Shown: positions 13,716-21,496, numbered from the stretch's first letter. The stretch: 26,577 nt of DNA from Candidatus Woesearchaeota archaeon (GCA_003694495.1 RFJO01000060.1:1-26577); one strand, 5' to 3'. Numbers and translations are program-made. The notes: generated from the sequence alone by a model not told the origin.

Positions 13716-16468
13716 AATATATCAACATATTAATTATGATATTGCTTTTATCATCAGTGGCTTCTGCTAGTGAAGTCGTTGATATTATCAGAGACAATAG
13801 CAAAGCTAGAATCCTATTAGATTGCCCTGGTTGTGATGTTTCTGGTGGCAAGGCTGAACAGATTGAAACTCCTGAAGGTTACGTAACAGTTTTAGAAGAT
13901 TACACTTTTGTATGCCAGGATGATTGTGGTTTAAAAGTAAAAACAATCGACTGCAGTTCATGTTCATCTGAAGAATGTTGTTACGGTTTAACGAATGAAA
14001 AAGAAATCGCTGACATAAAACTAGGCAAATCTAAATTCATTGTTTCCCAGGAAGGCAAATATGCCGGGATAATTAAAAAAATTTCAGCCTATAATGTTAA
14101 AGACAATGAGGTTGAACCTTTCAAGGTAAACAATGTCAACCTTGAGCTAACCAACGGCATGTCAATCGAATTTTTTGAAGACAACCCAATCTCAGAGTCA
14201 AGCGCTGAAAGTTTAGACATAGACCCTTTTGAGAACTATGAAAACGCTTTACACAACTTCAATGTTATCCTTGAAGCAACAACCAAGCCTGAACCTGTCA
14301 AAGACAATTCAGGAAAAATTGTTTACACTGATAAAAACAAAAAAATTGTTGAAAAGTTGCGAACACGTTCAAGATACGTCCAACAACAACCATATTTCCC
14401 AACGATAACTATTTGTGGCCAAGAGTTTTCCGACTTATACGCAGAAAAGATTTATGGTGCCCCTTCAACAACATCTAACCCAAACAACTTAAACAACCGC
14501 AAAGTTATAAGCGAAGCCAAAACCAAGATTACTGTTACTGATGAATGTAAGATCCCCGAATATACAATTTCAGTGTTCAGCAAGCTGCCATATAAAGAAA
14601 GTCCAAGGCTTAGATTAAACACGTGCGGGGTAAGATATTTTGCCGACCAAGATTCTCAGATAAAAAATTTAAACTGTCTGCAAAGCAAAAAAATGTCTCT
14701 GATTAATTGTAAGAACTGTGAAGGCAATTTAAACCTTTTATTCAACAACAATAAAAAAGTTTCAAGTTATAATGATTTATCCAATTCTTACAGTTTAAAC
14801 ATCCCTTCAGGCAGTACAGAATCTATCGAAACCAAAGGCAACGAACATAATATTAATTTATCAAAAGAAGGCTTAATGAGTTTAACTTATTATACCAAGT
14901 CAAAGGAAACTGTTCATTTCATTTCAAGCCTATCAATTTCAAATTATGACAATGAATATTATTGGGTTGATGGAGGCATATTTGATTCTAACAAAGTTTT
15001 AGACTGGATCAAGAACGATGAGGTTTTAGCATACCGTACAAGCCAAACATTTTTCCTTTGCTACAACTCCAACCAGGCACCAAGCGATGTTTGTAAAAAA
15101 ACAACAACAAAAGATGAAGAATTATCTAAATTCAGAGAACGACTTTACCTCACCGGCCCAATAACAGCTGTCTTATTAAAAGAACCTTCTGTAAAAGGTT
15201 TAAATAACAATTTTAAGGTAATTAGCGGCAAAGGATTAAGGTTTTTGTTAAATGGTGGCAGCATTACAAAGACTAAAGATAACCAAGACATAATTTATTA
15301 TCTTTCAAACAAATTCAAAGACTTCCCAGGGTATGAAGTTATTTTTGACAAAAATCAAGTTAAAGAGATTTCAAAACAAGGCTCACAATCATCTAGCGTG
15401 ATAGATTTAAAAGGCACAACTATCAGAGAACTTAAGATAAAATATTCTCCTATAATCAAAAGCATCTTGGGCCAAGGTAAAGATGTTACTGGCGGTCAAG
15501 TTGTTTATAATGATAACATATTCACTTTAGAGCCGTTAAGCAAAACAGACAAAGAATTAATGTCTGAACCAAACTATGTTTATTACCTTGTTCAATATGG
15601 TGAAACTATGAAGAGCATTATTGACAAGTTCGGCCCTTGTTCATGTGATGGCAACTGTGAAAAATCTTCAGAAAACAAGTTTATAAAAGATTTAAGAGAA
15701 TTAAACCCCGAATTAGATGGTTTAACATTATCAGCTTCGATTGTAACAAACCCTGGCCAAACATTACTGATAAAAATTCCAACAAGCGGTTCAACATTCA
15801 AAAGAAAAGACGTAAAATCCACGTTATCTATAAACACTTGCAACAAAGCAAACAAAGCTTTAATCTCTAATAAGATTAGTGACAGGATTAAGAGAAGCAT
15901 CATAAAAGGCAACAATGCTTGTGATAGCATTGGCGGATTCTGTACGTTCAACAACGGAGATTACAAAAAAAGCGGGCAGGTTTGTTATGAAAATAATGAC
16001 CCAAACAGTTATATAAAAGGCAAATGGACCTTCAGGCGGTTCATGTGCAAATCAAGGTATATAATAAAAGATGGTAAAGCAATAAAACTTTCTGGTGAAG
16101 ATTATTTACGTGTTCAATGTTGCGCACCGCCAAAGAAACTAGTTAAGTTTGAATGTAGAAATGATAACGATTGTCAAAAAAGGTACAGTAATGCATATGA
16201 ATGTATTAATAGAAAATGTATATATAATTGTGAACTTGATGGCGGTTGCCAATCTACTTTGGATGAAGAAATTTCAAGCCCAGTTAATTTCTTAAACTAC
16301 GGATCATTTCAGTTAAGTTCTGTTGGTTGCAGAACTGACAACGACTGTCCCACATCTGAAAGATTTTGTCATAACAGTGTTTGTGTAGAGTGTCGAGATG
16401 ACAATGATTGTATTGCTGGCAAAGAATTCTGTCATTTACACAAATGTTTCTATAACAGACCAGACTAA
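13712..16468 (+). CDS. Large secreted Cys-rich protein with a LysM-like segment and C-terminal Cys repeats
   Basis: A 918-residue protein with a clear signal peptide (MKYINILIMILLLSSVASA, likely cut near residue 19-20). It has about 40 cysteines, clustered near residues 38-95, around 640-650 and from about 720 on. Residues 624-690 look like a LysM fold: YYLVQYGETMKSIIDKFG at the start, LRELNPELDG in the middle, and PGQTLLIKIP at the end, with a Cys-rich insert (Cys643, 645, 649). The last 100 residues carry repeats of the type C-R-x-D-N-D-C...C...KC, resembling secreted EGF-like or dickkopf-like disulfide repeats. No C-terminal anchor is visible, so it may be held by the co-encoded prepilin-like protein. 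Adhesion or cell-surface contact is a guess; no enzyme motif is seen. Confidence 0.82.
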   Translation: MKYINILIMILLLSSVASASEVVDIIRDNSKARILLDCPGCDVSGGKAEQIETPEGYVTVLEDYTFVCQDDCGLKVKTIDCSSCSSEECCYGLTNEKEIADIKLGKSKFIVSQEGKYAGIIKKISAYNVKDNEVEPFKVNNVNLELTNGMSIEFFEDNPISESSAESLDIDPFENYENALHNFNVILEATTKPEPVKDNSGKIVYTDKNKKIVEKLRTRSRYVQQQPYFPTITICGQEFSDLYAEKIYGAPSTTSNPNNLNNRKVISEAKTKITVTDECKIPEYTISVFSKLPYKESPRLRLNTCGVRYFADQDSQIKNLNCLQSKKMSLINCKNCEGNLNLLFNNNKKVSSYNDLSNSYSLNIPSGSTESIETKGNEHNINLSKEGLMSLTYYTKSKETVHFISSLSISNYDNEYYWVDGGIFDSNKVLDWIKNDEVLAYRTSQTFFLCYNSNQAPSDVCKKTTTKDEELSKFRERLYLTGPITAVLLKEPSVKGLNNNFKVISGKGLRFLLNGGSITKTKDNQDIIYYLSNKFKDFPGYEVIFDKNQVKEISKQGSQSSSVIDLKGTTIRELKIKYSPIIKSILGQGKDVTGGQVVYNDNIFTLEPLSKTDKELMSEPNYVYYLVQYGETMKSIIDKFGPCSCDGNCEKSSENKFIKDLRELNPELDGLTLSASIVTNPGQTLLIKIPTSGSTFKRKDVKSTLSINTCNKANKALISNKISDRIKRSIIKGNNACDSIGGFCTFNNGDYKKSGQVCYENNDPNSYIKGKWTFRRFMCKSRYIIKDGKAIKLSGEDYLRVQCCAPPKKLVKFECRNDNDCQKRYSNAYECINRKCIYNCELDGGCQSTLDEEISSPVNFLNYGSFQLSSVGCRTDNDCPTSERFCHNSVCVECRDDNDCIAGKEFCHLHKCFYNRPD

Positions 16469-16491
16469 TCTATATCCAAAATAGCATAATG

Positions 16492-16500
16492 TTTATAAAT
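16492..16500 (+). promoter_or_regulatory. TATA box of scpA
   Basis: The sequence tttataaat is centred about 26 bases before the ATG at 16522, consistent with a leaderless message. Confidence 0.5.
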
Positions 16501-16521
16501 TTCGTATAACCTTATTTTTTC

Positions 16522-17247
16522 ATGCAAGATAAAGTTTTAGACATAATTGTAAAAGAGAACGAGATTACTTGGCAATCCATTATTATGGACCTGATAAAAA
16601 CTGAACAAATGAACCCTTGGGATGTTGACATTTCTCTTTTAACTCAAGAATATTTAAAACGTGTAAAAGAGCTTAAAAAAACAAACTTTTTTGTATCCGG
16701 CAAAGTTTTGCTTGCAGCAGCATTATTAGTTAAGATAAAGTCTAACAAACTTTTAGAAGAAGACATTTCCAATTTTGACAGCATTCTTTTCCACCAACCT
16801 GAAACTTATGACGAACTAGACGACTTCATGGAATTCCAGGAAAGGCCTAAATTCGATGTGCCTGCATTAGCGATAAAAACTCCTCAAGCCAGAAAACGTA
16901 GGATATCTGTCAAGGACTTAATCGGCGCACTAGAACGCGCATTAGAAGTAAACAAAAGAAGGATTCTAAGACAAGAAAGATTATGGAACTTTGAAAAACC
17001 CGAGATACCTGAAAAGAAAGTTGACATAACTGTATTAATCAAATCAATGTATGAAAAAATTATTTCATTGTTTAAGAAAAAAGAAAATATTACTTATTCA
17101 AAGCTTTTACCTGAAGGCAAAATTGAAAAACGTGACAAAATTTTAACTTTATATCCACTATTACATTTAGCAACACAAGACAAGATCGACCTTCACCAAG
17201 AAGAGCACTTTGGTGAGATTGAAGTTAGTGTAAAATCTTCTTTATAA
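16522..17247 (+). CDS. scpA: ScpA, segregation and condensation protein A (SMC kleisin)
   Basis: A 241-residue archaeal ScpA/kleisin, the subunit that bridges the two heads of the SMC ring in chromosome organisation. The N-terminal region has the family pattern MNPWDVDISLLTQEYLKRV (31-49) and a helix ending in AAALLVKIKSNKLL. A central linker contains FDVPALAIKTPQARKRR, then VKDLIGALERALEV, and the C terminus has the winged-helix-type YPLLHLATQDKIDLHQEEHFGEI that binds the SMC head. Neither smc nor scpB is in the window. Its last 23 bases overlap the convergent minD gene. Confidence 0.93.
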   Translation: MQDKVLDIIVKENEITWQSIIMDLIKTEQMNPWDVDISLLTQEYLKRVKELKKTNFFVSGKVLLAAALLVKIKSNKLLEEDISNFDSILFHQPETYDELDDFMEFQERPKFDVPALAIKTPQARKRRISVKDLIGALERALEVNKRRILRQERLWNFEKPEIPEKKVDITVLIKSMYEKIISLFKKKENITYSKLLPEGKIEKRDKILTLYPLLHLATQDKIDLHQEEHFGEIEVSVKSSL

Positions 17248-18004
17248 ATCTCGTTATAAAATTCTCATTTGTTTCTTCCACATCCTCTAGGTACGGCATT
17301 CCCGTCAGAGACGCGGCTAATTTTTTGTAAGCTATAGCTGGTTTTGATTTAGGATGGGTAAACACTACAGAATCTTTCATAACTAATGCTTCCCTTACGG
17401 CTTTATCATGCGGGATTATGCTTATTATAGGCTTTTCCAATATTGTTTCAATGTTTGTAAGGTTGAGATCATAATTAAACGACTCAGTTTTTGTAAGCAC
17501 CACTCCTAACACATCCTTCCCGCACTTTTCTGCCAAGGTTATTGTTTTTAGTGCATCAGTAATTGCAGGCATTTCAGGGTTAGTAACGATGATAAGTTCT
17601 TCTGCAGCTTCAATCGCCCTATATGCTTCGTTCCCCAATCCTGCGGCACCATCCAGCAAAATAAAATCCGGTTTAAGTTTTTTTAATTCATTGATAATTT
17701 TTGGCAATTTTTTGGGGTTAGTATTTTGCAAATCTGCAAGAGATATTGACGCCGGCACAATCTTCAGTCCTTGCGGATGAACATAAACAGCTTCCTTAAC
17801 TTTGTTTTTTCCTTGTAAAACATCATGTAAGTTTATCGGCACCACTGGCACTCCAAGATGTATGCCAAGGTTAGGCGTTGTTAGGTTTGTATCCACTATA
17901 ATCACATCTTTTCCAAAATATGTCAAAGCCGAGCCTAACGCAATAGAAGTGGTTGTTTTACCGGTTCCACCCTTCCCTGCAAGTACTGCAATTACTCTTG
18001 TCAT
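17225..18004 (-). CDS. minD: MinD/ParA-family ATPase
   Basis: A 259-residue P-loop ATPase of the MinD/ParA group, which sort membrane or chromosome cargo by ATP-dependent dimerisation. The deviant Walker A is intact (GKGGTGKTT, 10-18, with the signature Lys11 and Lys16). Walker A' VDTNLTTPNLG and the Walker B region FILLDGAAGLG are also visible. The C-terminal tail NENFITRFIKKILH is amphipathic and resembles the MinD membrane-targeting helix. It is the last gene of the Sec61-beta, NAC, two-unknown-gene, MinD operon, overlapping its upstream neighbour by 4 bases. Archaea usually carry several MinD homologues with distinct jobs, so division-site placement should not be assumed. Confidence 0.92.
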   Translation of the reverse strand: MTRVIAVLAGKGGTGKTTTSIALGSALTYFGKDVIIVDTNLTTPNLGIHLGVPVVPINLHDVLQGKNKVKEAVYVHPQGLKIVPASISLADLQNTNPKKLPKIINELKKLKPDFILLDGAAGLGNEAYRAIEAAEELIIVTNPEMPAITDALKTITLAEKCGKDVLGVVLTKTESFNYDLNLTNIETILEKPIISIIPHDKAVREALVMKDSVVFTHPKSKPAIAYKKLAASLTGMPYLEDVEETNENFITRFIKKILH

Positions 18005-18438
18005 TTTATAAGCTCCATTAAATATTTAACATATTCTTTTGTTTCATCAGCAAGTTTTTGCAGTTTATCTATATTTATTTCATAGTTCTTTGTAACCATC
18101 GCCACATTTTTCCTGTACTCTTCTTTTTTCTTATACTCATCCAATAACATTTCTCTAATTTTCATATAAAAATCAACTATTTTCAACACTTCCTTATCTT
18201 CAGGAAAAAGTTTCTTCAGATATTGCAACCTTAACAACGGCGCTTTAGGCACTTGTTCAAGTTTACCATTTTTCTGCGCCCATTCAAGCACGTCTAAAAT
18301 AATAAAATTCAATGACGACTGCAGCCTTTTAATTACATTCCTTATAATATCCACAGTCCTTGTATATTTCAACGTTACAAAAATCAAATGGTCAACTCTT
18401 TTAAGTTCCTCCAATGCAGAATCGTTTTCTTCCATCAT
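18001..18438 (-). CDS. Unknown helical protein, DHLxFVT family, copy B
   Basis: A 145-residue protein, predicted nearly all helical, with no signal peptide or membrane helix. Its N-terminal region, RVDHLIFVTLKYTR (14-27), matches the neighbouring copy A (DHLxFVT at residues 19-25 there), followed in both by a long helix, a Pro-containing linker, and a second helical pair with a KNYEINI/ENYKMKV-like segment. The two are therefore paralogues. The start overlaps copy A's stop (ATGA, 18435-18438) and its end overlaps the minD start by 4 bases. I do not recognise a characterised family. Its neighbours suggest a role around nascent chains, secretion or MinD-type membrane cycling, on position only. 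Confidence 0.8.
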   Translation of the reverse strand: MMEENDSALEELKRVDHLIFVTLKYTRTVDIIRNVIKRLQSSLNFIILDVLEWAQKNGKLEQVPKAPLLRLQYLKKLFPEDKEVLKIVDFYMKIREMLLDEYKKKEEYRKNVAMVTKNYEINIDKLQKLADETKEYVKYLMELIK

Positions 18439-18890
18439 TTTATTACCCTTGAAACATTGTTTGAAAACCGTTTTATCATTTGCAAATAATCTTTCACCAT
18501 ATGTAGGTTGATGACCTTCATTTTATAGTTTTCGGTGCATATTACAAATTTATCCTTTCTGACAAATTCTACAGGCGCATTTTTTCTAAATTTAACAATG
18601 TTTATAATTTCATCGATTACCCTTAAATCATTATAATTTAACCCATATTTGGTTGCACATTTGTTCTTGAACAGTTCCAGTTCTTTATTTTTTATAAAAG
18701 GCAGCCTTTTATACATCATTTCATATTTAACCACGGCACTAATCAAAGAATTCACTGCGTTGTTCAAATGTTCAGTTATTCCGTAAAGCATCTTTACTTC
18801 TCTTACCTGAGGGTATGTAACAAAAGTTAAATGGTCAGCCGTATCAATCCTTAACTTAGCATCATTTAACAACTTTTTTATTTCTTGCAT
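18435..18890 (-). CDS. Unknown helical protein, DHLxFVT family, copy A
   Basis: A 151-residue, mostly helical, basic protein without signal peptide or membrane helix. The most striking segment is TADHLTFVTYPQVREVK (17-33), followed by a helix EHLNNAVNSLISAVVKYE. Downstream, FVICTENYKMKVINLH aligns with the equivalent segment of copy B. It starts within the NAC stop (TAATG, 1-base overlap) and its stop overlaps copy B's start by 4 bases, so translation of all these proteins is tightly coupled. The DHLxFVT hallmark looks familiar from other DPANN genomes but I know of no function. The Asp-His pair could be a metal or catalytic site, but this is speculative. Confidence 0.82.
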   Translation of the reverse strand: MQEIKKLLNDAKLRIDTADHLTFVTYPQVREVKMLYGITEHLNNAVNSLISAVVKYEMMYKRLPFIKNKELELFKNKCATKYGLNYNDLRVIDEIINIVKFRKNAPVEFVRKDKFVICTENYKMKVINLHMVKDYLQMIKRFSNNVSRVIK

Positions 18891-19219
18891 TATGATTGTG
18901 TCAGTTCCAAGATGGCTTGCGCAATATCACCTGAAGTCTTTTTAAGCATGTTTACGGCTTCTTCTTCACTACAATTTGTTTGTTCCATAACCAACTTCAC
19001 ATCATCCTCTTTAATTTTATTTTCAACCAACTGCATATCTCCCACAACTTGCAAAGATTCCTGCCCCATCATATTTATTTTCATAACTTCTGGGTTTTTA
19101 ATAACATAATCGCCATTATTAGTTTTAATTATAACTTCATAAGCATCAATTTCCTGCTGTTTAACTCCCATCTTCTTCATTGCTTGTTTAAGCATTTTTG
19201 GATTCATTCCAGGCAACAT
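18890..19219 (-). CDS. nac: Nascent polypeptide-associated complex protein (archaeal NAC)
   Basis: A 109-residue archaeal NAC, a homodimeric chaperone that binds the ribosome near the peptide exit. It begins MLPGMNPKMLKQAMKKMGVK, diagnostic of archaeal NAC, has the NAC beta domain (about 20-75), and ends with a UBA domain (DDVKLVMEQTNCSEEEAVNMLKKTSGDIAQAIL pattern, about 72-105; SEEEA and GDIAQAI are the key blocks). The start has a strong GGGGTGA Shine-Dalgarno element that overlaps the stop codon of the upstream Sec61-beta gene, five bases away. Confidence 0.96.
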   Translation of the reverse strand: MLPGMNPKMLKQAMKKMGVKQQEIDAYEVIIKTNNGDYVIKNPEVMKINMMGQESLQVVGDMQLVENKIKEDDVKLVMEQTNCSEEEAVNMLKKTSGDIAQAILELTQS

Positions 19220-19224
19220 TTATT

Positions 19225-19392
19225 TCACCCCAACGGTTTAAATTTATGCAAAAAGAACATTATCACTATCACCGCAACAATCAATCCAATTACAACTTTA
19301 GGATCAATCTCAAACTTACTTTTGAACTCGTCAAAATACCTTACTAATCCTCCACCGCTTTGCGGCATTGATATTCTATTATTTTTTGCCAT
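19225..19392 (-). CDS. secG: Sec61-beta / SecG-type preprotein translocase subunit (55 aa)
   Basis: A 55-residue minus-strand gene. The protein starts MAKNNRISMPQSGGGLVRYF, matching the conserved PxSGxGLVRYFDE motif of archaeal Sec61-beta. It continues DEFKSKFEIDPKVV and ends in one transmembrane helix (about VIGLIVAVIVIMFFL) with a short basic tail. It is the small tail-anchored subunit of the SecYEbeta channel. It heads the operon with NAC. The ATG at 19392 lies 26 bases from a minus-strand TATA-like sequence, and the stop codon is inside the NAC ribosome binding site. Confidence 0.94.
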   Translation of the reverse strand: MAKNNRISMPQSGGGLVRYFDEFKSKFEIDPKVVIGLIVAVIVIMFFLHKFKPLG

Positions 19393-19413
19393 TCTGTTCT
19401 TAGTATAACTTAT

Positions 19414-19423
19414 TTATTTAAAA
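19414..19423 (-). promoter_or_regulatory. TATA box of the Sec61-beta-NAC-MinD operon
   Basis: Minus-strand tttaaataaa, about 26 bases before the secG ATG, predicting a leaderless transcript. It lies in the 38 bases between the RNase P RNA 3' end and secG. Confidence 0.45.
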
Positions 19424-19430
19424 GCATTAT

Positions 19431-19722
19431 GGTAGAAATGCATAAGCCGCCTTTTGTAGCCTTTGCGTAAGCAACAAGGCTTCCAACATTCTACTAAGCG
19501 CGAAAATGCTTGCACCGGTCGGGGCGCACACGTTTCATCGCATCCTTAAAGCCAACTCAACGGGTTAACTCATGTTTGTTGCCAAACACTTCACCGCATC
19601 CTAGCATCTTTAAGGCCGTGTCGTTTCTGTACGGTTGCCTTCCATTTCTGGAACTTGATAAGCGACCGATAATGGTGGGCGGACTTTCCTCAGCGTAAGC
19701 CGAAAGTTGGTGCATTCCTACC
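19431..19722 (-). ncRNA. rnpB: RNase P RNA
   Basis: The catalytic RNA of RNase P, which matures tRNA 5' ends, about 292 nt. The 5' and 3' ends form a 12-bp P1 helix: GGTAGGAATGCA (minus strand, 19722-19711) pairs with TGCATTTCTACC (19442-19431), with one G-U. Near the 5' end is the conserved GAGGAAAGTCC of the CR-I region (19691-19681), and near the 3' end the CR-V-type ACAAAAGGCGGCTTAT (19457-19442); GGCGG there can pair with CCGCC after AAAGT to make helix P4. No protein frame here is convincing. The internal helices were not fully traced. Confidence 0.93.
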
Positions 19723-19746
19723 AAGGTTAATATATTTTAAGGTGGT

Positions 19747-19753
19747 TAATAAA
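19747..19753 (-). promoter_or_regulatory. Possible TATA element for RNase P RNA
   Basis: Minus-strand tttatta is centred about 28 bases before the P1 5' strand. It is weak, and other AT-rich stretches nearby could serve, so this is tentative. The surrounding 19723-19852 stretch shows no other gene. Confidence 0.25.
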
Positions 19754-19852
19754 TCTTTTTATGTTTGCTTACCCCGCATCTAAAATTTTGATAAATATAA
19801 AATCACTTAGAATATAATTTTTCTATGGTTTAGATACAAATTTTAATGTTTT

Positions 19853-20200
19853 TCACATATTATCTATTGCTTTATCCACAGCTTTATACCATTCGAAAGA
19901 AAGTTTTTTCATCCTTTGTTTAATTTCGCTTTTATTTTTTATTTTATAAAAATAAGTATACCCGCCATTTTCAAGATTTTCCTGTGCCCTTTGCACAAGA
20001 TCCTTGTTGAGAAGCATTTTCATAGCTTTCTGCACAGTCGTTCTATCAAGACCCAGCTTGTTTGAAATTTCTTGAACAGAAAAAAACCTTTCATGAGATA
20101 ATAAAAAAACAAGAAGACTGTATTGTGTTTTATTCAAATCAAAAGCACAAGACAACAAATCTTTTTCAGAAATTTTCTTGCATGAAAAACTCAACGTCAT
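19853..20200 (-). CDS. Winged-helix (TrmB/MarR-like) transcription regulator
   Basis: A 115-residue regulator with one winged helix-turn-helix. The recognition helix region is SVQEISNKLGLDRTTVQKAMKMLLNKDLV (41-69; the core is ISNKLG then RTTVQKAM), followed by a wing with NGGYTYFYKI (78-87) and a C-terminal helix that probably dimerises. It has two cysteines, Cys7 and Cys18, which could sense redox state. The ATG overlaps the trxB stop codon (ATGA), so it is the third gene of the thioredoxin operon and a plausible regulator of it. The ligand and operator are unknown. Confidence 0.85.
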   Translation of the reverse strand: MTLSFSCKKISEKDLLSCAFDLNKTQYSLLVFLLSHERFFSVQEISNKLGLDRTTVQKAMKMLLNKDLVQRAQENLENGGYTYFYKIKNKSEIKQRMKKLSFEWYKAVDKAIDNM

Positions 20201-21081
20201 TTATTCATCTCCTTGTAAGCTGTACTAGCCGCCACGGCACCCTCTGCACATGCAGTTATCACTTGTTTAAGCACATTATCTGTTGCATCTCCTGCGGCAT
20301 AAATACCGTCAACATTTGTCTTTTGGAATTTATCCACAACAATATACCCGTCTCTATGCTCCAAACCTAGCTTTTCAACAAACCGTACGTCAGGCGTCGA
20401 ACCAATTTCTACAAACACCCCATTTACCTCAATCAAGCCGTTTGTAGTTTTAACACTTTCAACTTTTTCTTTACCTAATATTTCTAAGACATTTGTATTA
20501 AATAATATTTCGATTTTATCATTAGCATTCACTTGTTCAACCCACGCAGGTTCAGCTCTAAAAAAGTTATCTTTTCTATATATCAAATAAACTTTGTTTG
20601 CATACTCAGCCAAAAGCAAAGCCGCAGTCAGAGCCGAGTTACTGCCTCCAATAACAGCAACCGTTTTCCCATTAAAGAACGCCGCATCACACGTTGCGCA
20701 ATAACTAACACCTTTTCCAAGCAACTCTGTTTCGCCTGGAACATTTAGCTTCCTCTTCTTGCTTCCGATAGCAATTATAACTTTTTTTGCTTGGTACTTT
20801 GCATTATTAGTCTTCACTGTAAAAACTTTATCTTTTGTTATGTCTTCAACAACTTCCGGTACAACCTCTGCACCTAGGTTTTGCACTTGTTGCAGCATTT
20901 TTTGCGTCAGCTCATAACCCTTAATAGAATCATATGTAGGGAAATTACATACTTTATGCGCTTCGCTTATCATTCCGCCGTATATTTCTCCTATAATTAG
21001 GGTTTTAAGCCTATATCTTCTTGCATATATTGCAGCAGTAAACCCTGCCGGCCCAGCACCGATAATAGCTATATCATACAT
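20197..21081 (-). CDS. trxB: Thioredoxin reductase (NADPH/FAD)
   Basis: A 294-residue flavoprotein that moves electrons from NADPH to thioredoxin. It has the FAD-binding IIGAGPAG at the N terminus, the redox-active CATC (128-131), a second Rossmann motif VIGGSNSA (143-150) for the pyridine nucleotide, and the terminal YAAGDATD. The frame also opens at a TTG (21099), but the ATG one base after the trxA stop gives the expected MYDIAIIGAG start. It lies between thioredoxin and the winged-helix regulator in a single operon. Confidence 0.95.
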   Translation of the reverse strand: MYDIAIIGAGPAGFTAAIYARRYRLKTLIIGEIYGGMISEAHKVCNFPTYDSIKGYELTQKMLQQVQNLGAEVVPEVVEDITKDKVFTVKTNNAKYQAKKVIIAIGSKKRKLNVPGETELLGKGVSYCATCDAAFFNGKTVAVIGGSNSALTAALLLAEYANKVYLIYRKDNFFRAEPAWVEQVNANDKIEILFNTNVLEILGKEKVESVKTTNGLIEVNGVFVEIGSTPDVRFVEKLGLEHRDGYIVVDKFQKTNVDGIYAAGDATDNVLKQVITACAEGAVAASTAYKEMNK

Positions 21082-21082
21082 T

Positions 21083-21463
21083 TTACAAGTTCTTGTCAAG
21101 CCATTCTCTTACTGAAGGTTCAGGCAAAGCACCTACAAATTCGTCCACTACATTTCCGTCTTTAAACATTTTCACTGCAGGTATACCTGATATTCCAAAC
21201 CTTTGGCTATTGTACATATTTTCATCCACATTCAATTTAGCCAGTATAAATTTTCCATTATACTCTTTTGCTAATTTTTCCATTATTGGCGCTAACATTA
21301 GGCACGGCATACACCACGGCGCCCAGAAGTCGACAACAACCGGCACTTTTTTGCTTTGTTCAAGAACTTCGTTATCGAAATTAGCATCGCTTACGTCTAT
21401 TTTCACTTTAGGACTCATAAGATTATTCATTTTGTCCTGCCTTAATTTTTCAAGTTCATCCAT
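21083..21463 (-). CDS. trxA: Thioredoxin with WCMPC active site and N-terminal extension
   Basis: A 126-residue thioredoxin, a dithiol reductant for cytosolic proteins. The active site is WCMPC (50-54), with Met where most thioredoxins have Gly. The cis-proline GIPAVKMF and the VVVDFWAPW strand are normal. The first 20 or so residues (MDELEKLRQDKMNNLM) form a charged helical extension ahead of the fold. The ATG at 21463 is chosen because a GGTGA Shine-Dalgarno element lies five bases upstream; the frame can also be opened at a GTG (21472) that is itself part of that element. It is transcribed with trxB. Confidence 0.95.
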   Translation of the reverse strand: MDELEKLRQDKMNNLMSPKVKIDVSDANFDNEVLEQSKKVPVVVDFWAPWCMPCLMLAPIMEKLAKEYNGKFILAKLNVDENMYNSQRFGISGIPAVKMFKDGNVVDEFVGALPEPSVREWLDKNL

Positions 21464-21496
21464 TTTACTCACCTATGCTTAATTTAAGCACTAGTG

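Noticed and set aside
15592..15954. Minus-strand 120-codon frame with hydrophobic runs
   Set aside because: Antisense to the 918-residue secreted protein; no start signal or family resemblance.
18980..19408. Plus-strand 142-codon frame rich in His, Phe and Asn
   Set aside because: It is the complement of the NAC and Sec61-beta genes, and its composition is an artefact of antisense reading.
19510..19698. Plus-strand 62-codon frame
   Set aside because: It lies within the RNase P RNA, whose P1 helix and core motifs explain the sequence.
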